A stretch of 64,000 nt of DNA from Multivorans sp965232105 (GCA_965232105.1 OZ246956.1:3286001-3350000); one strand, 5' to 3'; positions 7,381 to 16,518 are shown, counted from the first letter of the stretch. The notes: a model not told the origin generated them from the letters alone. Program-made: numbers and translations.

Positions 7381-9036
7381 ATGCCGGAACGACGACGCAT
7401 CCTGGTCACCAGCGGCCTGCCCTACGCCAACGGTCCGATCCACATGGGCCACCTGGTGGAAGCGGTCCAGACGGACATCTGGTGCCGGATGCAACGGATG
7501 CGTGGTCACGAGTGCTACTACGTCTGTGCCGAGGACGCGCACGGCACACCGATCATGCTGCGCGCCGAGCGGGAGGGAATCACGCCCGAGGAGCTGATCG
7601 TCCGGCTGGCGGCGGAGCACCTGGAGGACTATCGCGCTTTCCGGATCCACTTCGACAACTTCTACACCACCCACTCTCCCGAGAACCGGGAACTGGTGGA
7701 GGGTATCTACGGCCGGCTGCGGGAACGGGGGTCGATCGACCGCCGGACGGTCCGGCAGTTCTATGACCCCGAAAGGGAGATGTTCCTGCCCGACCGCTTC
7801 GTCAAGGGAACCTGTCCGCGTTGCGGGGCGAAGGACCAGAACGGTGACAGTTGCGACGAGTGCGGCTCGACTTATCAGCCTTCGGACCTGATCGACCCGC
7901 GTTCCATCGTCACCGGAGCGCTGCCGGTCGAGCGGGAGTCCGAGCACCTCTTCCTGCGCCTGTCCGACTACCGGGACCTGCTCGAGGAGTGGGTCGGCGA
8001 CGGCCGCCTGCAGAGCGAGGTGGTAAACAAGCTCCGCGAGTGGTTCGACGACGGGCTGCGGGACTGGGACATCTCGCGCGACGCGCCGTACTTCGGCTTC
8101 GAGATCCCGGATGCGCCGAACAAGTACTTCTACGTCTGGGTCGACGCACCGATCGGCTACATGGCGAGCTTCCGTCAGTTCTGCGACCGCGAGGGGATCG
8201 CCTTCGACGACTTCTGGGGACCGGACAGCGACACCGAGCTGTACCACTTCATCGGCAAGGACATCCTCTACTTTCACTGCCTGTTCTGGCCCGCGATGCT
8301 TCACGGCGGCGGCTACAGGACGCCCTCCTCCGTCTTCGTCCACGGCTTCCTGACCGTCGATGGCGCGAAGATGTCCAAGTCCCGCGGCACCTTCGTGATG
8401 GCTCGCACGTACCTGGAGCATCTCGACCCGGAGGCCTTCCGCTACTACATCGCCGCGAAGTTCAGCGGCGGCCTGGCGGATATCGACATCAACCTCGAGG
8501 ACTTCGTCCTGCGCGTCAACTCGGATCTGGTGGGCAAGGTGGTCAACATCGCCAGCCGCTGCGCGGGATTCCTGCACCGTCAGGCCGGCGGCCGGCTGGC
8601 GGCGGCGCTGGACGCCCCCGAGCTCGCGGCGGAAGCGGCTTCCCGGGCGGAAGAGATCGCGGCCCTGTACGAGGGCCGCGACTACAACCGGGCGCTGCGC
8701 CGCGTCATCGCTCTGGCGGACCGGGCGAACCGCTACATCGACGATCGGAAGCCCTGGGAACTCGCCCGCGATCCGGAGCGTGCCGCCGAGGTCCAGGCTG
8801 TCTGCACGACGGGCATCGAGCTGTTCCGTCAGTTGATCGTCTACCTGAAGCCCGTCGTGCCGACGATCGCGGCCCGGGCGGAGAACTTTCTCGGTATCGA
8901 CCCCCTGGTCTGGGACGATGTCCATACGCCTCTGGTGGACCATGAGATTCGGCCGTTCGAGCCCCTGATCACCCGTGTCCAGCCGGAGCAGGTGGCTGCG
9001 ATGATCGCCGCCTCGGGTGAGGGCGACGTCGGGTGA
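7381..9036 (+). CDS. metG: Methionyl-tRNA synthetase
   Basis: 551 residues. Class I enzyme that charges tRNA-Met with methionine using ATP. The HIGH-type signature is HMGH at 21-24 after SGLPYANGPI, the KMSKS loop is at 330-334, and the knuckle domain has four cysteines (C145, C148, C158, C161) for zinc. The Rossmann fold and anticodon-binding helices are complete; the C-terminal tRNA-binding/dimerisation extension of the long MetG form is absent, so this is the short form. Its end is only 5 bp from the following GTG start, implying cotranscription with the ABC ATPase and dehydrogenase. Confidence 0.97.
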   Translation: MPERRRILVTSGLPYANGPIHMGHLVEAVQTDIWCRMQRMRGHECYYVCAEDAHGTPIMLRAEREGITPEELIVRLAAEHLEDYRAFRIHFDNFYTTHSPENRELVEGIYGRLRERGSIDRRTVRQFYDPEREMFLPDRFVKGTCPRCGAKDQNGDSCDECGSTYQPSDLIDPRSIVTGALPVERESEHLFLRLSDYRDLLEEWVGDGRLQSEVVNKLREWFDDGLRDWDISRDAPYFGFEIPDAPNKYFYVWVDAPIGYMASFRQFCDREGIAFDDFWGPDSDTELYHFIGKDILYFHCLFWPAMLHGGGYRTPSSVFVHGFLTVDGAKMSKSRGTFVMARTYLEHLDPEAFRYYIAAKFSGGLADIDINLEDFVLRVNSDLVGKVVNIASRCAGFLHRQAGGRLAAALDAPELAAEAASRAEEIAALYEGRDYNRALRRVIALADRANRYIDDRKPWELARDPERAAEVQAVCTTGIELFRQLIVYLKPVVPTIAARAENFLGIDPLVWDDVHTPLVDHEIRPFEPLITRVQPEQVAAMIAASGEGDVG

Positions 9037-9040
9037 GGGC

Positions 9041-10255
9041 GTGACGGCTGCCGCTCCCGCGGTCGTTCCCGACCCGCGGGATTCCGCGGTCTCGGCAGAC
9101 CGTTTGACCAAGGTCTACAGGATCTACGACACCGCGTGGGGCCGGTTGCGGGAGGCGGTGCTGAGGCGCCCGGCACACCGGCCGTTCCGGGCTCTGAGCG
9201 ATGTGAGTTTCGAACTGCCTCCGGGCGAGGGACTCGGAGTCGTGGGGGAGAACGGGGCGGGCAAGAGCACTCTGCTCAAGATCGTCGCCGGCGTGACTCG
9301 TCCGACCTCGGGTCAACTCTCGATCCGCGGGCGCGTCGCTTCGATCCTGGAACTCGGTTCGGGTTTCCACCACGAGTTCACCGGCCGCCAGAACATTCGG
9401 CTCAGCGCGGCGATCGTCGGTCTCGACCAGCGGGAGCTGCGGGAGCGGACCAGGGACATCATCGAGTTCAGCGAACTCGGCGCCGCGATCGACCAGCCGG
9501 TCCGTTCGTACTCGACCGGCATGACGATGCGGCTCGGCTTCTCGATTGCGGTTCAGGTCGAACCGGACATCCTGGTCGTCGACGAGGCGCTCTCGGTGGG
9601 CGACGGCTACTTTCAGAAGAAGTGCATGGACCGTCTGCAGAAGTACATGGCCGACGGCGGCACGCTGCTGTTCTGTTCCCACGCGATGTACTACGTCACT
9701 TCGTTCTGCCAGCGGGCCCTGTGGCTCCGCGAGGGCCAGGTGGCGGCCGACGGGGCGGCGCTCGGCGTGGTCGGCGAGTACGAGCGGTTCCTGATGGCGA
9801 AGACTGGCAAGACCGCGGAAGCGGACGCGCCGTCAAGCGACGATCCGGCGTCGCGCCCGGCGCGGATCCTCGGGATCCGGCCGCTCGACGGCGAGGCCCA
9901 CAGGCGCGCCTCGGATTCCTGGGCTCTGGAGGTCGAATGGGAGAGTCGGGAGGACGGCCTCGGCTTCCACCTGGCGGTCGGACTCGACACCGCGGACGGA
10001 GTCCAGGTCTGTGCCTTCACGACCCAGCGCGCGGGGCTCGAACCGCTGACCGGGGCCGGCCGGCACCGCGCGGTGGTGCGGGTGCCGCGTCTGCCGATGA
10101 CCAAGGGCGACTACTCGGCGTGCGTTTTCCTGCTGGACGAAGAATCCCTGCACGTGTTCGACCGCAAGGTGCAGGCGAACGTGCTGGAGATCGATGCGCA
10201 GCGGTTCGAGCCCAGCCTGTTCGAGGTCGCGCACGAATGGGAGATCGATCGATGA
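9041..10255 (+). CDS. Wzt-type polysaccharide ABC transporter ATPase with C-terminal carbohydrate-binding domain
   Basis: 404 residues from GTG 9041; an in-frame GTG at 9017 would overlap metG by 20 nt and adds eight residues. The Walker A motif GENGAGKST is at about 69-77, the signature is YSTGMTMRLGFSIAV and Walker B is ILVVDEALSVGD, the spacing typical of KpsT/TagH/Wzt exporters. The last 140 residues form a beta-rich Wzt_C-like domain, which in known Wzt proteins recognises the terminal modification of O-antigen. No Wzm-type permease is adjacent, so the partner must be encoded elsewhere. The stop overlaps the next start by 4 nt. Confidence 0.9.
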   Translation: MTAAAPAVVPDPRDSAVSADRLTKVYRIYDTAWGRLREAVLRRPAHRPFRALSDVSFELPPGEGLGVVGENGAGKSTLLKIVAGVTRPTSGQLSIRGRVASILELGSGFHHEFTGRQNIRLSAAIVGLDQRELRERTRDIIEFSELGAAIDQPVRSYSTGMTMRLGFSIAVQVEPDILVVDEALSVGDGYFQKKCMDRLQKYMADGGTLLFCSHAMYYVTSFCQRALWLREGQVAADGAALGVVGEYERFLMAKTGKTAEADAPSSDDPASRPARILGIRPLDGEAHRRASDSWALEVEWESREDGLGFHLAVGLDTADGVQVCAFTTQRAGLEPLTGAGRHRAVVRVPRLPMTKGDYSACVFLLDEESLHVFDRKVQANVLEIDAQRFEPSLFEVAHEWEIDR

Positions 10256-11223
10256 AGCTGCTGGTGACCCGACCGATTCCGGAAGAGGCGGTAGCACGGC
10301 TGCGTGCCGAGCCGGGCGTGGACACGACGATGCTCGAGGAGGACGCAGCGATGGACCGTGGGCTGCTGCTCGACGCCGCCGCGGACGCGGACGTGATCCT
10401 GGCGCTGCTCACGGAGCGAATGGACGCGGAGCTCTTCGATCGGTCGCCTGATCTGCGCATGGTGGCCAACATGGCGGTCGGATTCGACAACGTGGACACC
10501 TGTGAGGCGGCCGCGCGCGGAATCTGGGTCACCAACACGCCGGGAGTGCTCGACGGCGCCACCGCGGACCTGGCGGTGGCGCTGCTGCTGGCGGCGGCGC
10601 GGCGGCTCCCGGAGTCCGAGCGCTTTCTGCGAGCCGGGAGGTACAAGCGCTGGGGACCGATGCTCCTGTGCGGTCAGGAGGTCCACGGAGGTACGCTCGG
10701 CATCCTCGGCATGGGTCGCATCGGCGAGGCGGTCGCCCGCCGTGCCCGGCTCGGGTTCGGCATGGAGATCCTCTACTGGGACGAACGGGGCCGAGCCGAC
10801 CTCGAGGAGGAACTCGGTGTTCGCAGGACCGATCTCGACACGCTGCTCGGGGCCGCCGACTTCGTCTCCATCCACTTGCCGCTGACCGAGGGCACCGCCG
10901 GCTTGATTGACGCTGAACGGCTCGGGCGGATGAAACCGACCGCGGTGCTCGTCAACACCGCCCGCGGGCCGATCGTCGACGAGGGGGCTCTGGCTGCGGC
11001 GCTCCGCTCCGGCGCCATCTGGGCCGCGGGCCTGGACGTGTTCGAGCGGGAACCGGAGGTACATCCCGACCTGATCGAGCTGGACAACGCGGTTCTGCTC
11101 CCGCACATCGCGAGCGCTTCGATCCCGACCCGGCTGGCGATGGCCGAACTCGCCGCCTCCAACGTCCTTGCGCTCCACCGGGGCGAGGACCCGCCGACGC
11201 CGGTTGTCCGCGGCACGCGCTAG
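10252..11223 (+). CDS. D-2-hydroxyacid dehydrogenase (glyoxylate/hydroxypyruvate reductase-like)
   Basis: 323 residues from ATG 10252 (ATGA overlap with the ABC gene). The Rossmann NAD(P)-binding motif GILGMGRIGEAVARRA, substrate-binding MAVGFDNVD, catalytic Arg in VNTARGPIVDE, Glu in FEREPE and His in LLPHIASAS are all present. The family reduces 2-keto acids such as glyoxylate or hydroxypyruvate. The substrate is not decided by sequence; since serC is at 61743, a serine-pathway role (hydroxypyruvate) is possible but not shown. Confidence 0.92.
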   Translation: MKLLVTRPIPEEAVARLRAEPGVDTTMLEEDAAMDRGLLLDAAADADVILALLTERMDAELFDRSPDLRMVANMAVGFDNVDTCEAAARGIWVTNTPGVLDGATADLAVALLLAAARRLPESERFLRAGRYKRWGPMLLCGQEVHGGTLGILGMGRIGEAVARRARLGFGMEILYWDERGRADLEEELGVRRTDLDTLLGAADFVSIHLPLTEGTAGLIDAERLGRMKPTAVLVNTARGPIVDEGALAAALRSGAIWAAGLDVFEREPEVHPDLIELDNAVLLPHIASASIPTRLAMAELAASNVLALHRGEDPPTPVVRGTR

Positions 11224-11229
11224 CCAGCG

Positions 11230-11868
11230 CTAGATGTGGAAGGCGCGGGCCACGCGGAAGCCGGTGTCGTCGGCGAAGTTGGCTGACTCGCGCTTTGCCA
11301 GTTCGCCGTGAAGCTCGGACGCTGCAAGTCGGAAGGAACCGCCGCAGAGCGTCCTGCGGTCCCCGGCGCCGTCGGCAGCGGGAGCGACCCACTCCCAGAC
11401 ACTGCCCAGCATGCCGTGGAGGCCGAAGCCGTTCGCGGTCAGGTGCTCGGGAGGCTGCACGCGGCCGCCCGAGTTGCCCGCGTGCCAGCAAGACCGGTCG
11501 ACCGACTCCGGGGTGGCACACCACGACGGGGCGTCGCCGGCCAGCTCGGTGCCCCGGCAGGCATAGCGCCATTCGACTTCGGTCGGCAGGCGCATCGGCT
11601 TGCGCGATACCTCCGCGTACCAGCGGCAGTAGCCGTGCGCCTGCTCGAAGCCCACGCCTGTCGCGAGATCCCGGTCGCCGGGGGAAGTCGGCGAGCGTTG
11701 GTAGCCCGCGTCGAATGCCTCGAACTGTTCGTTCGTGATCGGCCACTTGCTCAGGTAGAAGGGGTCGACCGGCACGAGGCGTCCGTTGAACCTGATCTCG
11801 CCACCCGGGATCAACCACAGGATGGTGCGTGGAACGTGGGCGTACGAGCGCGGCAGGGGACGGCGCAC
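11230..11868 (-). CDS. Formylglycine-generating enzyme (SUMF1/EgtB-fold) family protein
   Basis: 212 residues from GTG 11868, last gene of the long minus-strand block and 25 nt after the radical SAM gene. The FGE-sulfatase fold is seen in IPGGEIRFNG, VDPFYLSKWPITNEQFEAFD, RLPTEVEWRYACRG, NGFGLHGMLGSVWEW and CGGSFRLAASELH. It is shorter than true formylglycine-generating enzymes (about 300 residues), and the paired active-site cysteines of aerobic FGE cannot be placed with confidence. No sulfatase lies nearby. Its context suggests it may act with the upstream radical SAM protein. Confidence 0.85.
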   Translation of the reverse strand: MRRPLPRSYAHVPRTILWLIPGGEIRFNGRLVPVDPFYLSKWPITNEQFEAFDAGYQRSPTSPGDRDLATGVGFEQAHGYCRWYAEVSRKPMRLPTEVEWRYACRGTELAGDAPSWCATPESVDRSCWHAGNSGGRVQPPEHLTANGFGLHGMLGSVWEWVAPAADGAGDRRTLCGGSFRLAASELHGELAKRESANFADDTGFRVARAFHI

Positions 11869-11893
11869 GGTGCGGACCAGGTTGCTGTCCGGG

Positions 11894-13261
11894 TCAGGAG
11901 GGTCGGCCGAAGACCTTGGGCGTCGGCATCCGGGCCCGGATCGCGTCGAGTTCCTCGACGGTGACCGTCGCGATGCCGTTCTTGCGGCAGTGGGATTCCA
12001 CCGAGCGGACGACCATGCCGCGAACGAAGGCCGGCACCCGTTTCATTCGCGCCTGTGCCTCGGGCTCCCAGGCGATGCTGGTCGAGCTGTCCTCGCCATA
12101 CCGGGACAGGGATGCGAGTCCGGTTCGGTCTCCGAGGGCCTCGAGTTGCTGCGGCGAAAAGACCCCGGGTTCGTGGGTGCACAGCGGATCTTCCGCCATC
12201 AGGTCGCCTGTCATGCCGTAGGCGCGGGCGCGGCAGCCGCCACAGACCGACTGGAGTTCGCAGGAACCGCAGCGGCCGCCCAGCTCCTTGCGGCGACGGA
12301 TGTCCTGGAACAGGTCGGAGTCCTTCCAGACCGCGGACAACGTCGAAGTCTTCAGGTTGCCGCCGAAGACCGGCAGGTAGGGGCACGGGGTGACGTCGCC
12401 GTTCGGTCGGATTCCCATGTAGTGCGTGCCGGCCGGGCAGCCGCCGGCGCCGCCGTCGAAGGCCTTCAGGAAGGGCGATTCCGGATCGCCGGCCAGCAGT
12501 TGACGGACGTAGTGGGGAGCACACTTCGCGTTGACCACCATGCGGCCGCGGTACCTGCGTTGAATCTGCTCCAGGGAGGCGAGGACATCGTCGTAATCCG
12601 ACGGCGCGAGGTCCGACACGAACTGGCCACGGCCCGTTGGCACCAGGAAGTAGAGGTTCCAGACCCGGGCCTGGAGCTCGGTGTAGGCGAACTCCGCGAT
12701 CTCTTCCAGTTCTCCGCGGTTGTGTGCTCCAGCGGTGGTCTGGATGATGAAGGGAAGACCCGCGGAGCTCAGATGTTTGGCGCCGTCGACCGTGTTCTGC
12801 CAGGCGCCGCGCACGCGGCGGAAGCCGTCGTGGACCGACGGGTCCAGTGCATCGAGCGACAGCGCGAGACCGCGGACTCCCTCGCCCTTCAGGATGCGGG
12901 CCAGGTTCTCGGTAATCCGGACGCCGTTGCTGCCGACCACGACCCAGAGATCCCGCTTCGCGGCGTAGCGGACGATGTCCAGGATGTCGCGCCGCAACAG
13001 CGGCTCGCCGCCGGTGAGGATGACCAGGGCCTCCGGAGCGAACTCGCAGATGTCGTCGATCACCTTCTTACACTGGTCGGTCGAGAGTTCCGAGCGGTCG
13101 GCGAAGTTGGCGGTCTCGACCAGCGGCTTGCCGCCGGCATCGAGATAGCAGTGCTCGCAGGCCAGGTTGCAGCGGTACGTCAGGTTCCAGGAGATGACGT
13201 ACGGGCGGGCAAATGCCGCCGGCGTGGCGCTCGTTGGCTGTTCGAGGGGTGACAGGGTCAC
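11894..13261 (-). CDS. Radical SAM/SPASM protein (AhbD/NirJ-like) fused to a PCP_red domain
   Basis: 455 residues. The radical SAM cluster motif CNLACEHC gives C31, C35 and C38, preceded by the YVISWNLTYR start shared with haem-pathway enzymes AhbC, AhbD and NirJ. A SPASM region (GGCPAGTHYMGIRPNGDVTPCPYLP, then GRCGSCELQSVCGGCRARAYG and DPLCTHEP) should bind two auxiliary Fe-S clusters. From W398 the C-terminus has the PCP_red pattern (WEPEAQARMKRVPAFVR, VTVEELDAI), related to the C-terminal domain of the light-independent protochlorophyllide reductase subunit B. A tetrapyrrole side-chain modification (decarboxylation or similar) is the favoured role. The start ATG is 36 nt after the small PCP_red gene. 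Confidence 0.88.
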   Translation of the reverse strand: MTLSPLEQPTSATPAAFARPYVISWNLTYRCNLACEHCYLDAGGKPLVETANFADRSELSTDQCKKVIDDICEFAPEALVILTGGEPLLRRDILDIVRYAAKRDLWVVVGSNGVRITENLARILKGEGVRGLALSLDALDPSVHDGFRRVRGAWQNTVDGAKHLSSAGLPFIIQTTAGAHNRGELEEIAEFAYTELQARVWNLYFLVPTGRGQFVSDLAPSDYDDVLASLEQIQRRYRGRMVVNAKCAPHYVRQLLAGDPESPFLKAFDGGAGGCPAGTHYMGIRPNGDVTPCPYLPVFGGNLKTSTLSAVWKDSDLFQDIRRRKELGGRCGSCELQSVCGGCRARAYGMTGDLMAEDPLCTHEPGVFSPQQLEALGDRTGLASLSRYGEDSSTSIAWEPEAQARMKRVPAFVRGMVVRSVESHCRKNGIATVTVEELDAIRARMPTPKVFGRPS

Positions 13262-13297
13262 GGAAGAATCTCGCTCGCGATGTTCCGCCGGAAAGGC

Positions 13298-13795
13298 TCA
13301 GGCGATGCCGAAGAAGGAGCGGGCACGCTCGAGGACCGCCGCGTCGACCTCGTCGTAGCCGTGGTCGAGGGCGAACTTCTCGATGCCCGCAACCGCCGAT
13401 GTGCGGACGATGTCCGGGATGTTCGCGAGGCGTTCGCGGGCTTCCGCGGTCCACGGAATGCCCGCGGGCGCGCCGTTGCCGCCGTTGGCGCCGCTTTCTC
13501 CATCGGCCGGGCTCGCATCCCGGTCGGCGTCTTGCGCGGCGAGGGGCAGGCCCATGTCGGCCAGCATGCCGGTGAACGGGCACTTCGAGGCCGCGCCGGC
13601 CGTTTCCGGAGCTTCCCCGGGCCCGATCTTCACCCCGAGCGAGCCGACGACCTGGGTCTCGTGCGGATTCGTCATCATCGCCATCTCGGCGGAGCAGGCG
13701 GGGCAGGCGTAGACGAGGGCGACGGAACCGCCGTCGGGTCCCAGCGCGTGCTTCAGCTTCATCTGCTCGTCGCAGGGTACGCAGAGGAACTTCAT
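13298..13795 (-). CDS. Small zinc-ribbon protein with C-terminal PCP_red domain
   Basis: 165 residues; the ATG at 13795 overlaps the Mrp gene stop (ATGA). An N-terminal ribbon has Cys pairs C5/C8 and C31/C34. The middle holds a CPF motif (KCPFTGMLADMG) and a low-complexity Ala/Gly/Asp linker. The last 51 residues from W115 (WTAEARERLANIPDIVR ... GYDEVDAAVLERA) are a PCP_red-like domain. No enzyme motif is present; it could be an adaptor or tetrapyrrole/Fe-S carrier. The same CPF motif occurs near the end of the universal stress protein at 18937-21102, a link between the two proteins. Confidence 0.82.
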   Translation of the reverse strand: MKFLCVPCDEQMKLKHALGPDGGSVALVYACPACSAEMAMMTNPHETQVVGSLGVKIGPGEAPETAGAASKCPFTGMLADMGLPLAAQDADRDASPADGESGANGGNGAPAGIPWTAEARERLANIPDIVRTSAVAGIEKFALDHGYDEVDAAVLERARSFFGIA

Positions 13796-14706
13796 CTTTG
13801 ATCTCTGTCGGTCGGAATCAGGTTGGCTTGGTCCGTGGGCCTCAGGGCGACGCAACGCAGGAGTTGTTCGGCGGCCTCGTCCAGCGCGCGGATGACCGGC
13901 CCCGGGGGCAGGTCCGCTTCGCCTGCGTCGGAGGCCGTTGCCAGGCGCGGGTCGAACGGTACCCTAGCCAGGCAGGGGAGTCCAAGCTCGGGCGCGTCTC
14001 CCGCCGCGCCGTCGAACAGGGGACGGACACCGTCGCACGTCCCGCAGTAGTAGCCGCTCATGTTCTCGATGTACCCGAGGACCTCGTTCGGTGTCGTGCC
14101 GAGCGCCGCCGCCGAGCGTGCGACGACGCCGCGGGCCAGGGCGGCTGGAATCGTGACGAGCACGAAGCGCGCGGCCGGCCCCAGCACCTCCGCGTACTGC
14201 AGCGTCCGTTCGGCGCCCGGCGGCAGGTCGACGAGCAGGAAGTCGAGACGACCCCAGTCGACCAGACCGAGCAACTGCTGGAACAGGTTGAACTCCCGGG
14301 TCGCGCGCCATACGTGGGAGTCGCCCGTCGCCACGCTCTCGAAGGCGAGGTGCTCCGACTCGGGGACCAGGGAACCCAGGGACACGACGCCCAGACCGTC
14401 TGGCGTGCGGGGGAGGGCCATTCCCCGATCGCCTGGCAGAAGCGGGGCCTGTTCCAGCCCGGCCAGACGGGCCTGGCAGGGACCGTTCAGATCGGCGTCG
14501 AGAATCGCGCAGCGGCGCCCCGCTCGCCCAAGTGCCAGGGCGAGCTGCATCGTCAGGGTGCTCTTGCCGACACCTCCCTTGCCGGAGCCGACGGCGACGA
14601 CGTGATCGATGCCGGCCATCGCCTCGGCGATGCGCTCCCGCTGCTGGAGGACCTGGCCGAGAACGTCGGAACCGCCGTCGCCGGCGATGTCGGACCAGGT
14701 CTTCAT
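13792..14706 (-). CDS. Mrp/NBP35-type P-loop ATPase (Fe-S cluster carrier)
   Basis: 304 residues from ATG 14706 (ATGA overlap with the gene before it). The deviant Walker A motif GSGKGGVGKST is at 40-50, switch I-like DADLNGPCQARL at about 70-81, DLPPGAERT at 160-168 and the dimer-bridging pair CGTC at 221-224, the features of Mrp/ApbC Fe-S carrier ATPases. In this block it is a plausible assembly factor for the ActB and radical SAM clusters. The usual N-terminal MIP18-like (DUF59) domain is lacking. Confidence 0.9.
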   Translation of the reverse strand: MKTWSDIAGDGGSDVLGQVLQQRERIAEAMAGIDHVVAVGSGKGGVGKSTLTMQLALALGRAGRRCAILDADLNGPCQARLAGLEQAPLLPGDRGMALPRTPDGLGVVSLGSLVPESEHLAFESVATGDSHVWRATREFNLFQQLLGLVDWGRLDFLLVDLPPGAERTLQYAEVLGPAARFVLVTIPAALARGVVARSAAALGTTPNEVLGYIENMSGYYCGTCDGVRPLFDGAAGDAPELGLPCLARVPFDPRLATASDAGEADLPPGPVIRALDEAAEQLLRCVALRPTDQANLIPTDRDQR

Positions 14707-15551
14707 GACCGCCGGATACGTTCGAGAACGCCGGTTCGTTCGGCCACGGAGCGTGCCGCGGAGCGGAGCCGGCCGCCGACGCCCCGTTCGGGATAGGCGG
14801 CGCGCTGAAAGATCAGTCCATCGTTCACGATCCAGGGGCGGTGCCGACCGAAGGCGTGACGATGTCTCTTCATGTAGATGAGCTCGAAGCCGTTCTTCGC
14901 CAGCAGGCCGATCAGCTCGAGGGGACGGATGCCCCATTGCCAGTACCAGTGGTTGTCCCGTTCCAGCCTGCCGTCCTCGTCCCGTTCGTCGTGTCTTTCG
15001 AACCACGATTCGAGGCGTTCGCGGGTGTTCCAATCGTTTTCCCAGACGTAGACATTCCGGTAGTACCAGTCGACGCCGCGATCCACGAAACGGATCGTTC
15101 GCGGCGTCTTCAACCAGTTCTGATTGAACACGATCAGCGAGTTCGTGCGGGGTAGCCAGTCCAGCAGGAACCTGTCCCAGTCCGGCTTGACCTGGTGCAG
15201 GAGGATGTCGTACATGATCAGGGCGTCGACCTTGCGGACCGCGTCGTGTGCTTCCCGCGAGCCGAGCAGGGCCTGGACGAGTTCCACCCGTGGATGCGCC
15301 CCGGCGCGTTCGCGGGTCAGGGGCGTCAAGTTGCCGTCGACGATCACGGCCCGGTCCAGCTCGTTGCCGCAGAGCTCGGCCGCATGAAAGGTGTAGGCGC
15401 CGTCGACGCCCCAGCAGGCTCCAAGATCGGCGAACGACCGGAAGTCGGTGAGCTCGTAGGCGATGTCGATCAGTTCGAGCTTCTCGGGCTTGGGCTGGAC
15501 CTCGGACTGGGCTCCGACGAGGCTGTCTTCGGAGCCGGGGTGGGCGGACAT
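14703..15551 (-). CDS. SAM-dependent methyltransferase-like protein
   Basis: 282 residues from ATG 15551; a GTG at 15590 would extend it by 13 residues and overlap the next gene. The N-terminal half has a Rossmann-like SAM-binding pattern: FADLGACWGVDGAYTFHAAE (motif I), RAVIVDGNLTPLTRERA (acidic loop) and ALIMYDILLHQ (motif IV position). The C-terminal half is rich in Trp and Tyr (DWYYRNVYVWENDW, HWYWQWGIRP). The substrate is unknown. The stop overlaps the Mrp start by 4 nt. Confidence 0.7.
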   Translation of the reverse strand: MSAHPGSEDSLVGAQSEVQPKPEKLELIDIAYELTDFRSFADLGACWGVDGAYTFHAAELCGNELDRAVIVDGNLTPLTRERAGAHPRVELVQALLGSREAHDAVRKVDALIMYDILLHQVKPDWDRFLLDWLPRTNSLIVFNQNWLKTPRTIRFVDRGVDWYYRNVYVWENDWNTRERLESWFERHDERDEDGRLERDNHWYWQWGIRPLELIGLLAKNGFELIYMKRHRHAFGRHRPWIVNDGLIFQRAAYPERGVGGRLRSAARSVAERTGVLERIRRS

Positions 15552-15568
15552 CGTGGGCAGAGTAACAG

Positions 15569-16498
15569 TCACGACAGCACCGCGTCGCACGCGTAGCGAA
15601 CGGTTTCCCGCGCCGCTCGGAAGCCGTAGTCGTCGAGGTGATCGGCCAGCGGTTCGCAGCGGTGTACGCGGGGCAGGAAGAGCGGTCGCTCGGCCTTGCC
15701 GGCGGCGAACGCGATCACGGGGCCAAGTAGCGCGGGCACCGGTCGCTGGCCGCCGAGCGCGAGAACCTCGCAGGGTGTGGACCGGTCGGGCATGTCCTCG
15801 TTCCGAGCCGAGTCGCGTGCCCGGGCCATGAACGGCAGAGGCTTGTCGGCATGAACGGGACTGCGGTAGAGGAGATAGGCCTCGAAGCCGCGGTCGGTTG
15901 CGATACCGGCGCCGAGCGCCTGCTGGCGCAGGTTCTGAATCGTCCGCGTCGTGCGTTGCCAGCAGCGGTTGAACTCCGACGCATCCGCGAACTCGGCGCG
16001 GGCGATGATCTCCTGCGCTGAGACGGTCCCGACCAGATCGAGGAAGGGGCCGGCCACCGGCGCTTTGCCGTCGTGGACGTAGTCGGTCAGCGTTGTTTCT
16101 TCAGCGAAGCCGCAGGCGCTGAGGAAGCGGCGAGCGGCAATCGCCTCGGCCGGCACCTCGGCAAACATGCGGGTCGGCTCGAGGATCGCCATCTTCCGGG
16201 TGAGCGAGGTCAGCATGTGGCGGGCGTGGCCCTGCCGGCGATGGTCCGGGTGCACGCCGACATGGAGCACGAGGTTGGCCGTGGGCTCCCGCTTGGCCGC
16301 GATCAGGACTCCGATCGGATCGGATCCGGCGAGGGCGACCATGCAACTGCTGGTCCAGAGGTTGATCTCTCGGGACAGCCGTTTCATGTCGTCGACGGTG
16401 AGCTGCCACGGTACGCGGCCGGGGCCGACGTTGCAGCGGTGGAAGGCCTCGACGATCAGCGGGACGTCGTCGGAGCGGCAGAAGCGGTACGCGGACAA
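15569..16498 (-). CDS. GNAT-family N-acetyltransferase with extra C-terminal domain
   Basis: 309 residues from TTG 16498. The acetyl-CoA pyrophosphate-binding motif is HPDHRRQGHARHML (motif A), preceded by the NLVLHVGV strand and followed by EVPAEAIAARRFLSACGFAEE (motif B). About 140 further residues follow that I do not recognise. The acceptor is unknown. It sits between the MFS gene (20-nt gap) and the methyltransferase-like gene. Confidence 0.82.
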   Translation of the reverse strand: MSAYRFCRSDDVPLIVEAFHRCNVGPGRVPWQLTVDDMKRLSREINLWTSSCMVALAGSDPIGVLIAAKREPTANLVLHVGVHPDHRRQGHARHMLTSLTRKMAILEPTRMFAEVPAEAIAARRFLSACGFAEETTLTDYVHDGKAPVAGPFLDLVGTVSAQEIIARAEFADASEFNRCWQRTTRTIQNLRQQALGAGIATDRGFEAYLLYRSPVHADKPLPFMARARDSARNEDMPDRSTPCEVLALGGQRPVPALLGPVIAFAAGKAERPLFLPRVHRCEPLADHLDDYGFRAARETVRYACDAVLS

Positions 16499-16518
16499 GT
16501 GTCTTCTCGACCGGGGGC

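Noticed and set aside
12000..13261. PqqE/mycofactocin-type peptide-modifying radical SAM identity
   Set aside because: No small precursor peptide gene is nearby and the N-terminal and SPASM motifs are closer to AhbD/NirJ; kept as a secondary possibility only.
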